DNA from: Mycobacterium sp. EPa45
GTDB lineage: Bacteria > Actinomycetota > Actinomycetes > Mycobacteriales > Mycobacteriaceae
Reading direction: 5' to 3'
Assembly (NCBI RefSeq): GCF_001021385.1
Contig: NZ_CP011773.1
Location: 992,001-1,056,000, forward strand
Length of the DNA: 64,000 nt
Shown here: in pieces, positions 45,698 to 54,872 of the stretch
Position numbering within the stretch: position 1 is the first letter of the stretch
How the letters are laid out: each line of letters starts with the position of its first letter
Translations under genes and position numbers: made by a program
The notes under the pieces: model-generated
Databases searched by the model: none
The model's input: the letters and a program-made list of their open reading frames with translations, nothing else
What the model was told of the DNA's origin: nothing

Positions 45698-46948
45698 ATG
45701 AGCAGTTCGATCGTCGATGACGCCGCCAAGGTTCTGGCCGAGCCCCGTGCCTACGCGGAGGAGGCCCGCCTCCACCGGGCCCTAGCTCACCTGCGTGAAC
45801 ACGCCCCGGTGTCCTACGTCGAGGTGCCCGACTATCGGCCATTCTGGGCGATCACCAAGCACGCCGACGTGATGGCGATCGAACGCGACAACGAGCTGTG
45901 GATCAACGCCCCCCGCCCGATGCTGCAGACCGCCGCCACCGACGATTTGTCGGCGGCCAACCTCGCCGCCGGCGGTGGCCTGCGCACGCTGATTCACATG
46001 GATGACCCGCTGCATCGCGACATCCGCAAGATCGGCGCCGACTGGTTCCGGCCCAAGGCCATGCGCGCACTGAAGACCCGTGTCGACGAGCTGGCCAAGA
46101 TCTACGTCGACAAGATGGTCGCCAACGGCCCCGAGTGCGACTTCGTCCAAGAGGTCGCGGTCAACTTCCCGCTGTACGTCATCCTGTCGCTGCTCGGTCT
46201 GCCGGAATCCGACTTCGGCCGCATGCTCAAGCTCACCCAGGAGTTGTTCGGCGGTGACGACGACGAGATGAGTCGCGGCAAGGACCCGGAGGAGTTGCAC
46301 GCGGTCATCCTCGACTTCTTCCAGTACTTCACCGCGCTGACCGCCGAGCGCCGCGCCCATCCCACCGAAGACCTCGCCTCGGCGATCGCCAACGCCAAGC
46401 TCGACGGCGAATTCCTCAACGACATCGATTGCCTGTCCTACTACGTGATCGTCGCCAGCGCCGGCCACGACACCACCAGCGCCGCGATCTCGGGTGGTCT
46501 GCTCGCACTTATCGAGCACCAAGATCAACTCGCTCGGCTCAAGGCACAGCCGGAGCTCATGGGCACCGCGGTCGAGGAGATCATCCGCTGGACCGCCCCG
46601 GTCAAGGAGTTCATGCGCACCGCCACCGCCGACACCGAAGTGCGCGGCATCCCGATCAGTGAGGGCGAATCGGTGCTGCTGTCCTACGTCTCGGCCAACC
46701 GGGACGAGGAAATCTTCGACCAGCCAGCCACATTCGACGTCGCGCGCGACCCGAACAAGCACCTGTCCTTCGGCTACGGCGTCCACTTCTGCCTCGGTGC
46801 CGCCCTGGCGCGCATGGAGATCAACAGCTTCTTCACCGAGCTACTGCCACGACTGGACTCCATCGAGTTGGCCGGCGAGCCAGAGTTCATCTCGACGATC
46901 TTCGTCGGCGGGCTCAAGCATCTGCCGATCCGGTACTCGCTGCGCTGA
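45698..46948 (+). CDS. Cytochrome P450
   Basis: A 416-residue soluble class I bacterial P450. It shows the I-helix oxygen-binding motif AGHDTTS, the K-helix EEIIR (ExxR) and the heme-ligand loop FGYGVHFCLGAALA with the axial cysteine at about residue 364. The ATG at 45698 has GAGG upstream; a longer open frame from 45359 is not supported by family length. Mycobacteria use many such enzymes on sterols, lipids and terpenes; the substrate cannot be assigned. A redox partner gene is not present in the window. The cupin gene 64 bases downstream may be cotranscribed. Confidence 0.93.
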   Translation: MSSSIVDDAAKVLAEPRAYAEEARLHRALAHLREHAPVSYVEVPDYRPFWAITKHADVMAIERDNELWINAPRPMLQTAATDDLSAANLAAGGGLRTLIHMDDPLHRDIRKIGADWFRPKAMRALKTRVDELAKIYVDKMVANGPECDFVQEVAVNFPLYVILSLLGLPESDFGRMLKLTQELFGGDDDEMSRGKDPEELHAVILDFFQYFTALTAERRAHPTEDLASAIANAKLDGEFLNDIDCLSYYVIVASAGHDTTSAAISGGLLALIEHQDQLARLKAQPELMGTAVEEIIRWTAPVKEFMRTATADTEVRGIPISEGESVLLSYVSANRDEEIFDQPATFDVARDPNKHLSFGYGVHFCLGAALARMEINSFFTELLPRLDSIELAGEPEFISTIFVGGLKHLPIRYSLR

Positions 46949-47012
46949 CGTAATCGCCGTCGCCTCCGGTGGGTCCGACTACGCTGACACCACCACAACG
47001 GGAGGGCGACAC

Positions 47013-47444
47013 ATGCGACTGTTCATCACCGGAGTCGACGCCGACGGCAAGTCCTGCATCGTCAGCAGCGACGAGGTCGAAATCAACTCAGTCGCACCCG
47101 GTTTCGGCATCGCCATTCCGTACAACACCACCCAAAGCCCGCCGCCCGCGCGGCCGCAGGGCAACGCGGACCTCATCGACCAGTTCCTCGAGCCCGGCCA
47201 CGTCCGCTGGATGGTCGTCGACCAAGGCGCCGACACCGAGACTCCCAAGCACCACACCGACACCCTCGACCTCGAACTTGTCCTGAGTGGAAGCGTCGAC
47301 CTCATCCTCGACGACGGCGCGCACCGCATCGAAGCCGGCGACATGGTCGTCATGACCGGCGTCGACCACGCGTGGAAAGCCGGCCCCGACGGCTACCGCA
47401 TGACTGCCGTCCTCATCGGCACCCCGCCGCCGGGTCAGAACTGA
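47013..47444 (+). CDS. Cupin-domain protein
   Basis: A 143-residue protein from the ATG at 47013 with GGGAGG 7 bases upstream. It has a single small-barrel cupin: TPKHHTDTLDLELVLSGSVD gives the His-x-His and Glu-like ligands, and AGDMVVMTGVDHAWKAG gives the second motif with its His. A metal ion is likely. Cupins of this kind occur beside oxygenases, as isomerases, dioxygenases or sensors; none of these can be chosen here. It shares its stop region with the converging DUF4926 gene (TGATCA, the two stop codons read on opposite strands). Confidence 0.85.
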   Translation: MRLFITGVDADGKSCIVSSDEVEINSVAPGFGIAIPYNTTQSPPPARPQGNADLIDQFLEPGHVRWMVVDQGADTETPKHHTDTLDLELVLSGSVDLILDDGAHRIEAGDMVVMTGVDHAWKAGPDGYRMTAVLIGTPPPGQN

Positions 47445-47660
47445 TCAGGTGTCGGCCCGCCAAGTGACCTCGACGTCCTCGTCTTTCAGAGTCACCAGCG
47501 CTTGGGTCAGGCCGTCGTCGTCGGCGAACTCCACCTCATAGGCCGGCGGGAGCCCCGGTTTGTGGTAGACCATCACGACAGTGCCCTGAGCGCCGACAGC
47601 AAGGTCGTATTGCGGCAGTGGCCGCAGCAGTCGGACGCCGTCGTGTTCCTGTGGACTCAT
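47445..47660 (-). CDS. DUF4926-type small protein
   Basis: About 71 residues from the ATG at 47660; a GTG at 47669 would add three residues. LLRPLPQYDLAVGAQGTVVM followed by a Pro/Gly stretch, YEVEFADDDG and LKDEDVEV fit the DUF4926 pattern, a small SH3-like beta barrel found beside toxins, nucleases and many unrelated genes. Function unknown. Converges with the cupin gene with no space between stops. Confidence 0.7.
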   Translation of the reverse strand: MSPQEHDGVRLLRPLPQYDLAVGAQGTVVMVYHKPGLPPAYEVEFADDDGLTQALVTLKDEDVEVTWRADT

Positions 47661-47764
47661 ACCCCGCACTCTCTTCGCTTCATCAACACCCCGCCACCCG
47701 CATAACCCACGTTAGGTCGCCCGAACGCCTAGACAACGCAAGTTGTCACGCGAAAGAATTGCCT

Positions 47765-48346
47765 ATGCGCATCTGGCCAGGTCTCGCGGCAGCACTGTCC
47801 GCGGCAGCACTGACGATCACGCCAATTGCCAACGCCGACAACCCCACTCCGTCGCTCCCACAGTTCATCCCGCACCAATCCGACTGGCAGCCCAACACCA
47901 CCGTCTATCCCTACAACTTGTGGCACAACCGCGCGACCCCCGAGCAAGTCACCGCCATGCGGGACTCCTGCCAATGGTTCAACGCCCAATACGATCCGCT
48001 CATGAGCCAGGTCTTCGGCTTCCAACACTTCCTCGACAGCCAGCACGACAACTGGACAGCCCCCGGCATCCAGCAAGCCGCCACCACCATCGAAGCCAAC
48101 CTCGACCAGTCCGCGGCCTTCCTCGAACCCCGCGCCCACACCCTCTTCATCGTCAACTACCCCGACCAGAGCGAGTATTCGCCTGTCTACAACGGGGATT
48201 CGATGTTCCACCTCTGGTACCAGCTCACCCAGATCAGCGACAACATGAAGCAGCAGCTGCCATCCGGTCAGCTCAACGCGCACATCGCCACCGCGAACGT
48301 CTACGGCAACACCATCCGCGACTCCGGAGTGTGCGCCGGCGCTTAA
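47765..48346 (+). CDS. Secreted protein of unknown function
   Basis: A 193-residue protein from the ATG at 47765; the open frame continues upstream without a credible start. Residues 1-24 are a signal peptide (MRIWPGLAAALSAAALTITP, cleavage after ANA). The mature chain is Gln/Asn-rich and helical (VTAMRDSCQWFNAQYDPLMS, IQQAATTIEANLDQSAAFL) with cysteines at DSCQW and GVCAG near the C-terminus that may pair. I recognise no enzyme motif; it is of the type found in many mycobacterial secretomes. An EamA-like transporter starts 35 bases later on the same strand. Confidence 0.75.
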   Translation: MRIWPGLAAALSAAALTITPIANADNPTPSLPQFIPHQSDWQPNTTVYPYNLWHNRATPEQVTAMRDSCQWFNAQYDPLMSQVFGFQHFLDSQHDNWTAPGIQQAATTIEANLDQSAAFLEPRAHTLFIVNYPDQSEYSPVYNGDSMFHLWYQLTQISDNMKQQLPSGQLNAHIATANVYGNTIRDSGVCAGA

Positions 48347-48381
48347 CCCCCGGAACAGTCGTCCCGCCGTAACCTCGACCA

Positions 48382-49293
48382 ATGGTGATCGGTGTCGTCG
48401 CGGCGCTGCTGGCGTGCCTCGGGTACGGGGTCTCCTCGGTGCTGCAGGCCTACGGGGCGCGCCGATCGGCAACCGCAGCCCGCGACCGCGGCGCGACCGG
48501 ACACGTCACCGCGACCGGCGGCCCGACCCTCCTCTCGACCCTGCACGCCGCACTCACCGCAGCCTTCATCGTCGGGATCGTCCTGGATGTCGTCGGTTTC
48601 GTGGGAAGTGCGGTGTCGGCGCGGCTGATCCCGCTGTTCCTCTCCCAGACGATCATCAGCGCCAACCTGGTCGTCACCGCCGTGCTCGGTATCGCGGTCC
48701 TCGGCATCGGCTTGCGCACCCGCGACTGGATCGCCATCGCCGCGGTCATCGTCTCGCTGTTCGTGCTCGGCCTCGGCTCGGGGGAGCGCGGCGAGGTGAA
48801 CCCCGACCGCCTCGTCCACTGGATTGTGCTGGCGGCGTCCGTGCTAATCCTGCTCGCCGGAATCGCCCTCACCCGTGTCCTCGGATCACGCAGCGCGATC
48901 ATGGCCGGACTGATCGCCGGTGTGCTGTTCGGCATGCTCGCCATCGGTGTCCGGGTGCTCGACGGCCTCGAACCACTGCAACCTGGCGTCCTGCTCGCCG
49001 ACCCCGCCGCGTGGACCGTCGCCATCGCCGGCATCGGCGGCTTCTACCTGCATACCGTTGCGCTGCAACTCGGTTCGGTGAACGGGGCCACCGCAGCCCT
49101 CGTCGTTGGTGAAACGGTGGTCCCCGGATTCATCGGTGTGGTGTTCCTCGGCGACAGCGCACGGCCCGGGCTGGGCTGGGTGGTGGCCCTCGGCTTTGTC
49201 GGCGCCGTCGCCGGCGCGGTAGCAGTCGCCGTCTTCGGTGCGGCAAGTCATCAGACGACGCAGGAGAACGAGCCCGCGAGCGTCGAACCTTAG
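48382..49293 (+). CDS. EamA/DMT-like integral membrane protein
   Basis: A 303-residue membrane protein with about nine to ten hydrophobic segments (VIGVVAALLACLGYGVSSVL at the start, WTVAIAGIGGFYLHTVALQL, VVALGFVGAVAGAVAVAVFG at the end). The segment TAALVVGETVVPGFIGVVFLG is the pattern of DMT/EamA-type transporters of small metabolites. A soluble loop (RRSATAARDRGATGHVTATG) separates the first two segments. Substrate unknown. Its stop overlaps the stop of the converging DUF385 gene. Confidence 0.82.
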   Translation: MVIGVVAALLACLGYGVSSVLQAYGARRSATAARDRGATGHVTATGGPTLLSTLHAALTAAFIVGIVLDVVGFVGSAVSARLIPLFLSQTIISANLVVTAVLGIAVLGIGLRTRDWIAIAAVIVSLFVLGLGSGERGEVNPDRLVHWIVLAASVLILLAGIALTRVLGSRSAIMAGLIAGVLFGMLAIGVRVLDGLEPLQPGVLLADPAAWTVAIAGIGGFYLHTVALQLGSVNGATAALVVGETVVPGFIGVVFLGDSARPGLGWVVALGFVGAVAGAVAVAVFGAASHQTTQENEPASVEP

Positions 49294-49772
49294 GCCGGCG
49301 TAAAGCGAATTGCCGCCAGCTTGTTCACCTCGATCGCCTCACGGAACTCCTCCACAGAAGGAATCCGGTCGTCGCGGAACTGAAGCCCCATCATCCGCTG
49401 CGCCCGCTTCACCCCATACGACTCAGCGCATCGATGAAACAGCTCCGCCGTCGCATCCAGACCCTCGACCAGCTCGCCGCGGATAGACCGCTCAACACCG
49501 TCCACCAACACCGACGCCGCAGCCCCGCCGCGGAAGTTCACCTTCCACGGCGAGCCCACCAACGCATACAGATCGCCGTCGATCCGATGCGCAGAAACCG
49601 GCAGCACGAACTCCCGCCCTGTCTTACGCCCTTTGAACGAAAGCACCATGAATTGCTTACGCAGCCCGCCCGCGAGCGGGGTGCGCAACAGATACCGCAT
49701 GAGCGGGTTGACCGCCCGCATGATCGCGTCCGGCGGAGGCGCCGGCGTGATCGCCGCTGTCTGATCTGCCAC
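49290..49772 (-). CDS. F420-nitroreductase-like DUF385-family protein
   Basis: About 160 residues from GTG at 49772; an ATG at 49820 would add 16 basic residues. The chain shows MRYLLRTPLAGGLRKQFMVL, SFKGRKTGREFVLPVSAHRI and LVGSPWKVNFRGGAAASVLV, the typical sentence of the deazaflavin-dependent nitroreductase (DUF385) group, in which RKTG and W..NLR bind F420 or a similar cofactor. Mycobacteria hold many copies. Specific substrate unknown. Converges with the upstream membrane-protein gene and shares stop bases with it. Confidence 0.83.
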   Translation of the reverse strand: MADQTAAITPAPPPDAIMRAVNPLMRYLLRTPLAGGLRKQFMVLSFKGRKTGREFVLPVSAHRIDGDLYALVGSPWKVNFRGGAAASVLVDGVERSIRGELVEGLDATAELFHRCAESYGVKRAQRMMGLQFRDDRIPSVEEFREAIEVNKLAAIRFTPA

Positions 49773-49872
49773 CCGACAACGGTACGACCGCAATCCGCAT
49801 AACCGCAGCTCAATGCGCATATCCGCAACCGCCGGGTTGCACCTCGCCGCACGCAGCGGCTTTCATGGGGTC

Positions 49873-50682
49873 ATGGATCGTCGCCAGATGCTCATGACCA
49901 CAGGCCTAGGCCTCATGGTCGCCGCCACCAAGATCCCGCAGGCGAACGCCGCACCGACCACATCCGCCCCACTAGCCCCGGCCCCGCAGAACTACCTGTT
50001 CCACGACGAGTTCGACGGCCCGGCCGGCTCGGCCCCCGACCCGTCGAAGTGGACCACCGCGCTGGCCCGCGAATCGATGGAAGACCCCACCTTTTGGGAG
50101 CTGCCCCAGAACGTCGGCCAATACCGCGACGACCGCCGCAACGTCTACCTCGACGGCAACTCCAACCTCGTCTTCCACGCCGCCAAGGACGGGCCCACCT
50201 ACTACAGCGGCAAGATCTTCGGGAAGTGGCAGGGCGGCATCGGCCACACTTGGGAAGCCCGCATGAAGATGGACTGCCTGACCCCCGGCTGCTGGCCCGC
50301 CTTCTACCTGTCCAACGAAAGCCCCGTCAACGGCGGCGAGGTCGACGTCATGGAGTGGTACGGCAACGGCAAGTGGGCGCCCGGCACGGCGGTGCACGCC
50401 AAGCTCAACGGCGGCGAACACGTCAGCCAAACCATCTCCGTCGACAGCGCCTGGCACACCTGGCGCGTGGTGTGGGACGACGCCGGTATGAGCTTCTCCA
50501 AGGACGGCGGTGCGCCCTACTTCAACGTGCCCGCCCGCTCACTGCCGGACTGGCAGTTCAACGACCCCGGCTACTCGATGATGCCGGTCTTCGACCTCGC
50601 GGTCGCCGGCTCCGGCGGCGGGGATCCGACGGGCGGCAGCTACCCGGCCAACATGCTGATCGATTACATCCGCGTCTGGTAA
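49873..50682 (+). CDS. Tat-exported GH16-family glycoside hydrolase
   Basis: A 269-residue protein from the ATG at 49873 (earlier in-frame start at 49813 disfavoured). MDRRQMLMTTGLGLMVAATK is a twin-arginine-type signal, cleaved near ANA. The mature part is a GH16 jelly roll: the catalytic E-x-D-x-x-E appears in GGEVDVMEWYG, with WEARMKMD and WHTWRVVWDDAG as other family sentences, and IDYIRVW closes the fold. GH16 enzymes cut beta-1,3/1,4-glucans and related polysaccharides. The substrate in a mycobacterium is uncertain. Both catalytic glutamates are present. Confidence 0.9.
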   Translation: MDRRQMLMTTGLGLMVAATKIPQANAAPTTSAPLAPAPQNYLFHDEFDGPAGSAPDPSKWTTALARESMEDPTFWELPQNVGQYRDDRRNVYLDGNSNLVFHAAKDGPTYYSGKIFGKWQGGIGHTWEARMKMDCLTPGCWPAFYLSNESPVNGGEVDVMEWYGNGKWAPGTAVHAKLNGGEHVSQTISVDSAWHTWRVVWDDAGMSFSKDGGAPYFNVPARSLPDWQFNDPGYSMMPVFDLAVAGSGGGDPTGGSYPANMLIDYIRVW

Positions 50683-50790
50683 CTCGCGCCGAGCGTGCGG
50701 GCTATCGGTGCGAATGCGCCGAAAATCGACAACAGCGCCCACTCTCGGCGGTCCAGCCCGGGTTGATGACAGGATCGGCCTACCTTCGCG

Positions 50791-52386
50791 CTATGGCGCA
50801 ATCAGCTGCCCGGCGTCCGAAGCCGCCTGCAGCAGTTGGGAAATGGTCAGCGCGCCGTAACCCGTCTCCACGGGGCCCATCGGCAACCCCAGCCATGGCA
50901 CCACCGTCGGATCCGGGTCGACGTCGAGGTTGTAAGCCTGCATGCCCGGCAGATGATGCTCAAAGAAATTACCCAACGTGTCGACCATGAAGATCAGATC
51001 GCCGATCGGGCCGTAGCCGTACAACGCCGACGCATTGAACAGCGGCGCAACGGCATTCGGGTCGCCGATCATCACGATCGGGCCGTAGTGCGGCTTGCTT
51101 CCGCCAGCGGGCTCATAGCTCGGCATGAACGGCTGCAGACCCGGGAGATCGGTAGCGAAGTACGCCGCCGGGTCACCATAGGTCTCGATGTTGACGAACC
51201 CGGAGTCGGCGCCGTTGCGCGCGACGATGGTGTTGATCCCGGGACTCTCGAAGCCGATGCCGTCCAAACCCGTCTGCTGCGCAACGTATTCGGCCTCCCA
51301 GCCGCCCAGTGAGTGGCCGGTGACAAAGATGTCAGAAGCGCTGTAACCCTGCAGCGCAGCGTCAGCCTGTACCCGTTGCGCGAAGGCCAGCGCGTCAACG
51401 AAAGCCTGCGGAGTGGTGTGGGTGTAGAGGACCTGCAGGTCGGTGATGATCTGCGAGATGGCGATCAGCGGATTGAACAATAGGTTCGTCCCGCCGGTGG
51501 TGCCCTGATAGGCGATGATGATCTGATTCTGCGGGGTCACCCAGACCTGCGCTCGCTCGCCCGACAGGATGTTGGTGGACGTGACCGGTACCCCGTTGAC
51601 GGTGAACGGCTGTAACCCGCCCGGGACACCGCCCAGCACGTATTCCGCCGCGGCGGCGTTGAGGAATTGGGCGACGGTCGGAGTCAGTGCGGTCGTCGGG
51701 CCGGTGTAGGTCAGGGTGGGCGGTACCGGTTGCGTGGTCGGGGTCGCGTCCAGTCCCACCGCATGCTCGATTCTCCGGAACACCGCAAAAATCAGGTTGT
51801 CGAACGGCGCGAAGTCGAGCGGGCTTTGCGGGCCGCCGACTGCGGCGGTGAGGTCGAGGGACTGCAGCACGGTGTTGACGATGTGGCCGGGCAGTGCGAT
51901 CAGCTTGGCGATCGGGGACAGCGGTGCCGGGGGAGTCGGGGTCGTCGGCGAGGTGACCGTCACCGCGAGCGCAGCGCTCGCCGTGGTCTTCCTCGCCGTG
52001 GTCGCCACGGCACGGGTGGACGTGGCCGACGCTTCCGTACCCGGTGCGGGCGCGCTGATCGGAACGGCGACCGCGGACGCACTCGCTGGCCTAGGCGAGT
52101 TACGCTGCGACGCAGTCGAATCCGGCCGGATCGTCGAGCGGCGGGCCGTCGCCAGGCCGCTGCCGCGATGACTGTCGTGACCGTCGGCCGCCTTCCCGGG
52201 GCCGCTCGCCTGCGACTGACTTGACGACGTCGTCGACGACCCGGCGTGGCCGGTATCGGCCCAGGCCGCAGCTTGTCCGCCGACAGTTCCGATGCCCAAC
52301 CCGATGCCCACCGCGAACGTGGCCAGGCTGCAACGGGACGCTGTCCGCTTCCATTGGCTGGCGCGGCGCTGCGTTTGTACCGTCAT
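50791..52386 (-). CDS. Secreted lipase/alpha-beta hydrolase with Ala/Ser-rich N-terminus
   Basis: A 531-residue protein. Residues 1-44 are a signal (KRTASRCSLATFAVGIGLGI, ending AWA before DTGH). Residues 45-150 are Ser/Thr/Pro-rich linker without predicted structure. The hydrolase domain (about 215-530) has the nucleophile elbow GHSLGGWEAEY and, before it, IIIAYQGTTGGTN, which is the class 3 lipase order (AYQGT strand then GHSLGG). Later Asp/His candidates exist (YGPIGDLI, FEHHLPG). Surface or secreted lipid esterase activity is inferred. The gene converges with the GH16 gene. Confidence 0.83.
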   Translation of the reverse strand: MTVQTQRRASQWKRTASRCSLATFAVGIGLGIGTVGGQAAAWADTGHAGSSTTSSSQSQASGPGKAADGHDSHRGSGLATARRSTIRPDSTASQRNSPRPASASAVAVPISAPAPGTEASATSTRAVATTARKTTASAALAVTVTSPTTPTPPAPLSPIAKLIALPGHIVNTVLQSLDLTAAVGGPQSPLDFAPFDNLIFAVFRRIEHAVGLDATPTTQPVPPTLTYTGPTTALTPTVAQFLNAAAAEYVLGGVPGGLQPFTVNGVPVTSTNILSGERAQVWVTPQNQIIIAYQGTTGGTNLLFNPLIAISQIITDLQVLYTHTTPQAFVDALAFAQRVQADAALQGYSASDIFVTGHSLGGWEAEYVAQQTGLDGIGFESPGINTIVARNGADSGFVNIETYGDPAAYFATDLPGLQPFMPSYEPAGGSKPHYGPIVMIGDPNAVAPLFNASALYGYGPIGDLIFMVDTLGNFFEHHLPGMQAYNLDVDPDPTVVPWLGLPMGPVETGYGALTISQLLQAASDAGQLIAP

Positions 52387-52535
52387 CTATCCGACGATAT
52401 GACAACGTGAGATGTCGGTGTCGATTTTCAGTGCCAAACTGCCGTGCCGAGGTCCGCGTCTAGTAACGAGCACCGAACGTGCGGGTTGTCGTTGACGGAT
52501 CGACGTTCCACCACCGATACCTCACACGCTCGGTG

Positions 52536-53393
52536 TCAGAGTGGGCAGCCAGCAGCGCGCAGTTTGGCCGTAACTCGCTCAATGATCACCTGAGGACGCC
52601 TGAGCATGTCAGCGCTGACCCGAACCACCGCCCACCCCATCGATTCCAGGATGGCAATGCGGTCGATATCCCAGGACCGCTGTCGGCCGTCGGCCCAGTG
52701 TTGTACGCCGTCGTATTCGACTGCAACCTGCCATTTCCGCCAGCCCATGTCGACCCGGATCATTGCGTCGCCGTAGGCGTCGAAGAACTCGATCTGCGTC
52801 TCCGGTGCCGGAAGGCCCGCGCCGATCAACAGAAGGCGGAGCCGAGTCTCTTGCGGTGATTCGGCGCCGCCATCCGCCAGTTTCATTGCAGCCCTTAGCC
52901 GACGGACTCCTCGTACGCCATGACTCGCATCGGCGATGGCCAAGACGGCGTTGGGGTGTAGGCGGGTGGCCTTCATCAAGGCGTCGAGGATTGGGACGGC
53001 CGTGTCCAGTGGCAGGCTGCGTCCGATATCGAACGCGGTGCGCGGTGCAGTGGTGACACGCATACCTCGGCGCGTGCACACCTGGTCATCCGCGATCGCA
53101 TACGACCGGGCCACGATGCCCTTCGGCGCATGGCGATCGGCGCGAATGATTTCCGCCGGCGCGGCGCCGTCCAACCATTTGGTGCCGTGGACCGCGGCCG
53201 CCGATATCCCGGCCAGGACGACGTCGGGGCCGGCGAACAACCACACGGCCTGCGCTCGTCGCAATGCCGTCAGCTTCACCTCATTGGCCAGGTACACGTT
53301 GCGGTACACGGCGCGATAGCGAGTGCGCAACTGGTAGTCGGTGACCTGTCCGGTACTTATCGCCGACGTCCCGAGGAACGGCTCGTCGTGCAC
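52536..53393 (-). CDS. Protein with AbiEi-like N-terminus and Vsr-like nuclease fold
   Basis: About 285 residues from GTG at 53393 (AAGGTGG upstream). The N-terminal half (LRTRYRAVYRNVYLANEV, AVWLFAGPDVVLAGISAAAV) follows the winged/AbiEi-type layout common in actinobacterial proteins. The C-terminal 100 residues (MIRVDMGWRKWQVAVEYDG and QHWADGRQRSWDIDRIAIL then GWAVVRV) fit the DUF559/Vsr-like PD-(D/E)XK fold, with D and E-x-D spaced like the catalytic residues. Many mycobacteria carry numerous copies with unknown function. DNA cleavage is not shown. It stands alone with its own upstream gap. Confidence 0.72.
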   Translation of the reverse strand: MHDEPFLGTSAISTGQVTDYQLRTRYRAVYRNVYLANEVKLTALRRAQAVWLFAGPDVVLAGISAAAVHGTKWLDGAAPAEIIRADRHAPKGIVARSYAIADDQVCTRRGMRVTTAPRTAFDIGRSLPLDTAVPILDALMKATRLHPNAVLAIADASHGVRGVRRLRAAMKLADGGAESPQETRLRLLLIGAGLPAPETQIEFFDAYGDAMIRVDMGWRKWQVAVEYDGVQHWADGRQRSWDIDRIAILESMGWAVVRVSADMLRRPQVIIERVTAKLRAAGCPL

Positions 53394-53499
53394 GCCCCCA
53401 CCTTGCGCGACTCGCCTGTCACGTGAATACACCCATCCCCAGCTGTGTCGAGAGTGGGGGACGTCGTTGAAGAGTCGCGCCGAAATCGACGGGAAACCC

Positions 53500-53514
53500 C
53501 ACGCTCGACGCGTG
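53500..53514 (-). terminator. Hairpin after the double TetR gene
   Basis: Arms CACGC and GCGTG with loop TCGAC begin 9 bases beyond the TetR stop in its direction of transcription, followed by GGGGTTTCC. Weak, without a long T-tract. Confidence 0.4.
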
Positions 53515-53522
53515 AAGCGGTC

Positions 53523-54746
53523 CTAACGACGCTTAGCCGGCCGGCCCAGCAGCGTGATCTCCATCAGCCGCCGGATCGTCGCCACCGACTCCGGCCCTGA
53601 ATCCCGCGCGAACAGCCGCCGGAAGTCCACCGTCAACGCGAACGCCGCACCTACTGCGTACCGCGCGGCACCGATCTTCATCTCCGGCCGCGCCGCCGTC
53701 ACCAGGCGCGCCCACGCGTCCATCGTCGAACTCTCGATGGTCTCCAGCACCCGCAGGTCTGCGTCCGGCACATTGTGTCGCTCTGTGTAATACACGTACG
53801 GCAGGTCCGGCCACTCCATCACCCGGCCGATGTACTCGTCGACCACATCGTCGAGCGCTTCCTCCGGATCGGAGTTGCGCGACAACGCATCCGCGGTATC
53901 CGACGAATGCCGGTCTGCCGCCCGCCGATACGCCAATGCCAGAATGTCGGCCTTGCCGGGGAACGACCGATACAACCCCGACGCCTGGATGCCCACCGCC
54001 GAGGCGATGTCCTCCATGCTCGTGTTGCGATACCCGTTCTCGTAGAACAACCGCACCGACTCGTACAGCACATGCTCGTACATTCCGGCCTCGGGTCCAA
54101 CATTGATCGGCTCCGTCCGAGGCGCCGCACGACGCCGCGAAGCCGGCAACTCAGCCGCCAGCACGTCGGCCGCCATCGACGTCAACACCAAGCGAATCTC
54201 GCCTGCCGCAAGCTGATTCGAGTGGTCAGTAATGCTCCCTATCACCGAAAGCACCGCCGACGACAGCGTCCACCGCTGCGACGACGTCAACTTCGGCCGC
54301 AGCTGCAGCAGCGGACGCTGCAACCGGTGGTTCACCACCCGCAGTTGTTCGGCCAGCAGCACCCGGTCCTCGTCGCGCAGATACCGTGCCTCCCAACGGT
54401 ACAACCCACCCGCCGTCCGGTTCGCGATCGTCGCGTCGGCCAACGCCGCCGTCAACGCCCTCAGAGTCGAAGCCGGGTCCTCGTCGTCGCGCTGGTCGGC
54501 GAATGCGGTCGCATCGACCAGCAGCTGCCCCAGGCCCAGCACCGCATCGCGGAACAGGTCGTACTTGCTCGGCGAGTGCCGGTACAGCGCGGCGGGCGTG
54601 ATGCCGACCCGCGCCGCGATGTCCTCCATGCTGACGGCGTGATAGCCCTGCGACCCGAACGCGTCGGCCGACGCACGCGCGATCTGCGCCTTGCGATCCT
54701 TCGGCCGCCGCCGAACAGCGGGTTCGCCCTCTGACACAGACTCCAC
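53523..54746 (-). CDS. TetR-family regulator with two tandem DNA-binding domains
   Basis: About 407 residues from GTG at 54746, with GAGGAG about 10 bases upstream; a longer frame to 54806 has no such site. There are two TetR helix-turn-helix units: residues about 20-65 (AFGSQGYHAVSMEDIAARVG then ITPAALYRHSPSKYDLF) and about 225-270 (LFYENGYRNTSMEDIASAVG then IQASGLYRSFPGKADIL). Each is followed by its own ligand-type helical region, so the protein is a fused dimer. Such regulators occur in mycobacteria next to fatty-acid and sterol genes. Divergent from the MpaB oxygenase gene, which it probably controls. Confidence 0.87.
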   Translation of the reverse strand: MESVSEGEPAVRRRPKDRKAQIARASADAFGSQGYHAVSMEDIAARVGITPAALYRHSPSKYDLFRDAVLGLGQLLVDATAFADQRDDEDPASTLRALTAALADATIANRTAGGLYRWEARYLRDEDRVLLAEQLRVVNHRLQRPLLQLRPKLTSSQRWTLSSAVLSVIGSITDHSNQLAAGEIRLVLTSMAADVLAAELPASRRRAAPRTEPINVGPEAGMYEHVLYESVRLFYENGYRNTSMEDIASAVGIQASGLYRSFPGKADILALAYRRAADRHSSDTADALSRNSDPEEALDDVVDEYIGRVMEWPDLPYVYYTERHNVPDADLRVLETIESSTMDAWARLVTAARPEMKIGAARYAVGAAFALTVDFRRLFARDSGPESVATIRRLMEITLLGRPAKRR

Positions 54747-54872
54747 GCTAGTCGCTCCTCGGCCGCACCACTGAAAGTCCACAAATCCGTGAGAACCAGT
54801 ATTCACTTAATCTTGTCCTCAACCACTGCGCTGTGAGACGCTTAATACAGCTAGATAAGGGGAGATGCTCGC
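54747..54872. promoter_or_regulatory. Divergent promoter region between TetR and MpaB genes
   Basis: The 126 bases hold two starts facing outward. GTGA...TCAC (about 54790-54807) is an imperfect 18-base inverted repeat, 6 of 9 positions matching, a weak operator candidate. AAGGGGAG precedes the MpaB start. Confidence 0.4.

Noticed and set aside
50683..50790. Hairpin terminator between the GH16 and lipase genes
   Set aside because: Only imperfect arms or arms with very long loops are present, too weak to list.
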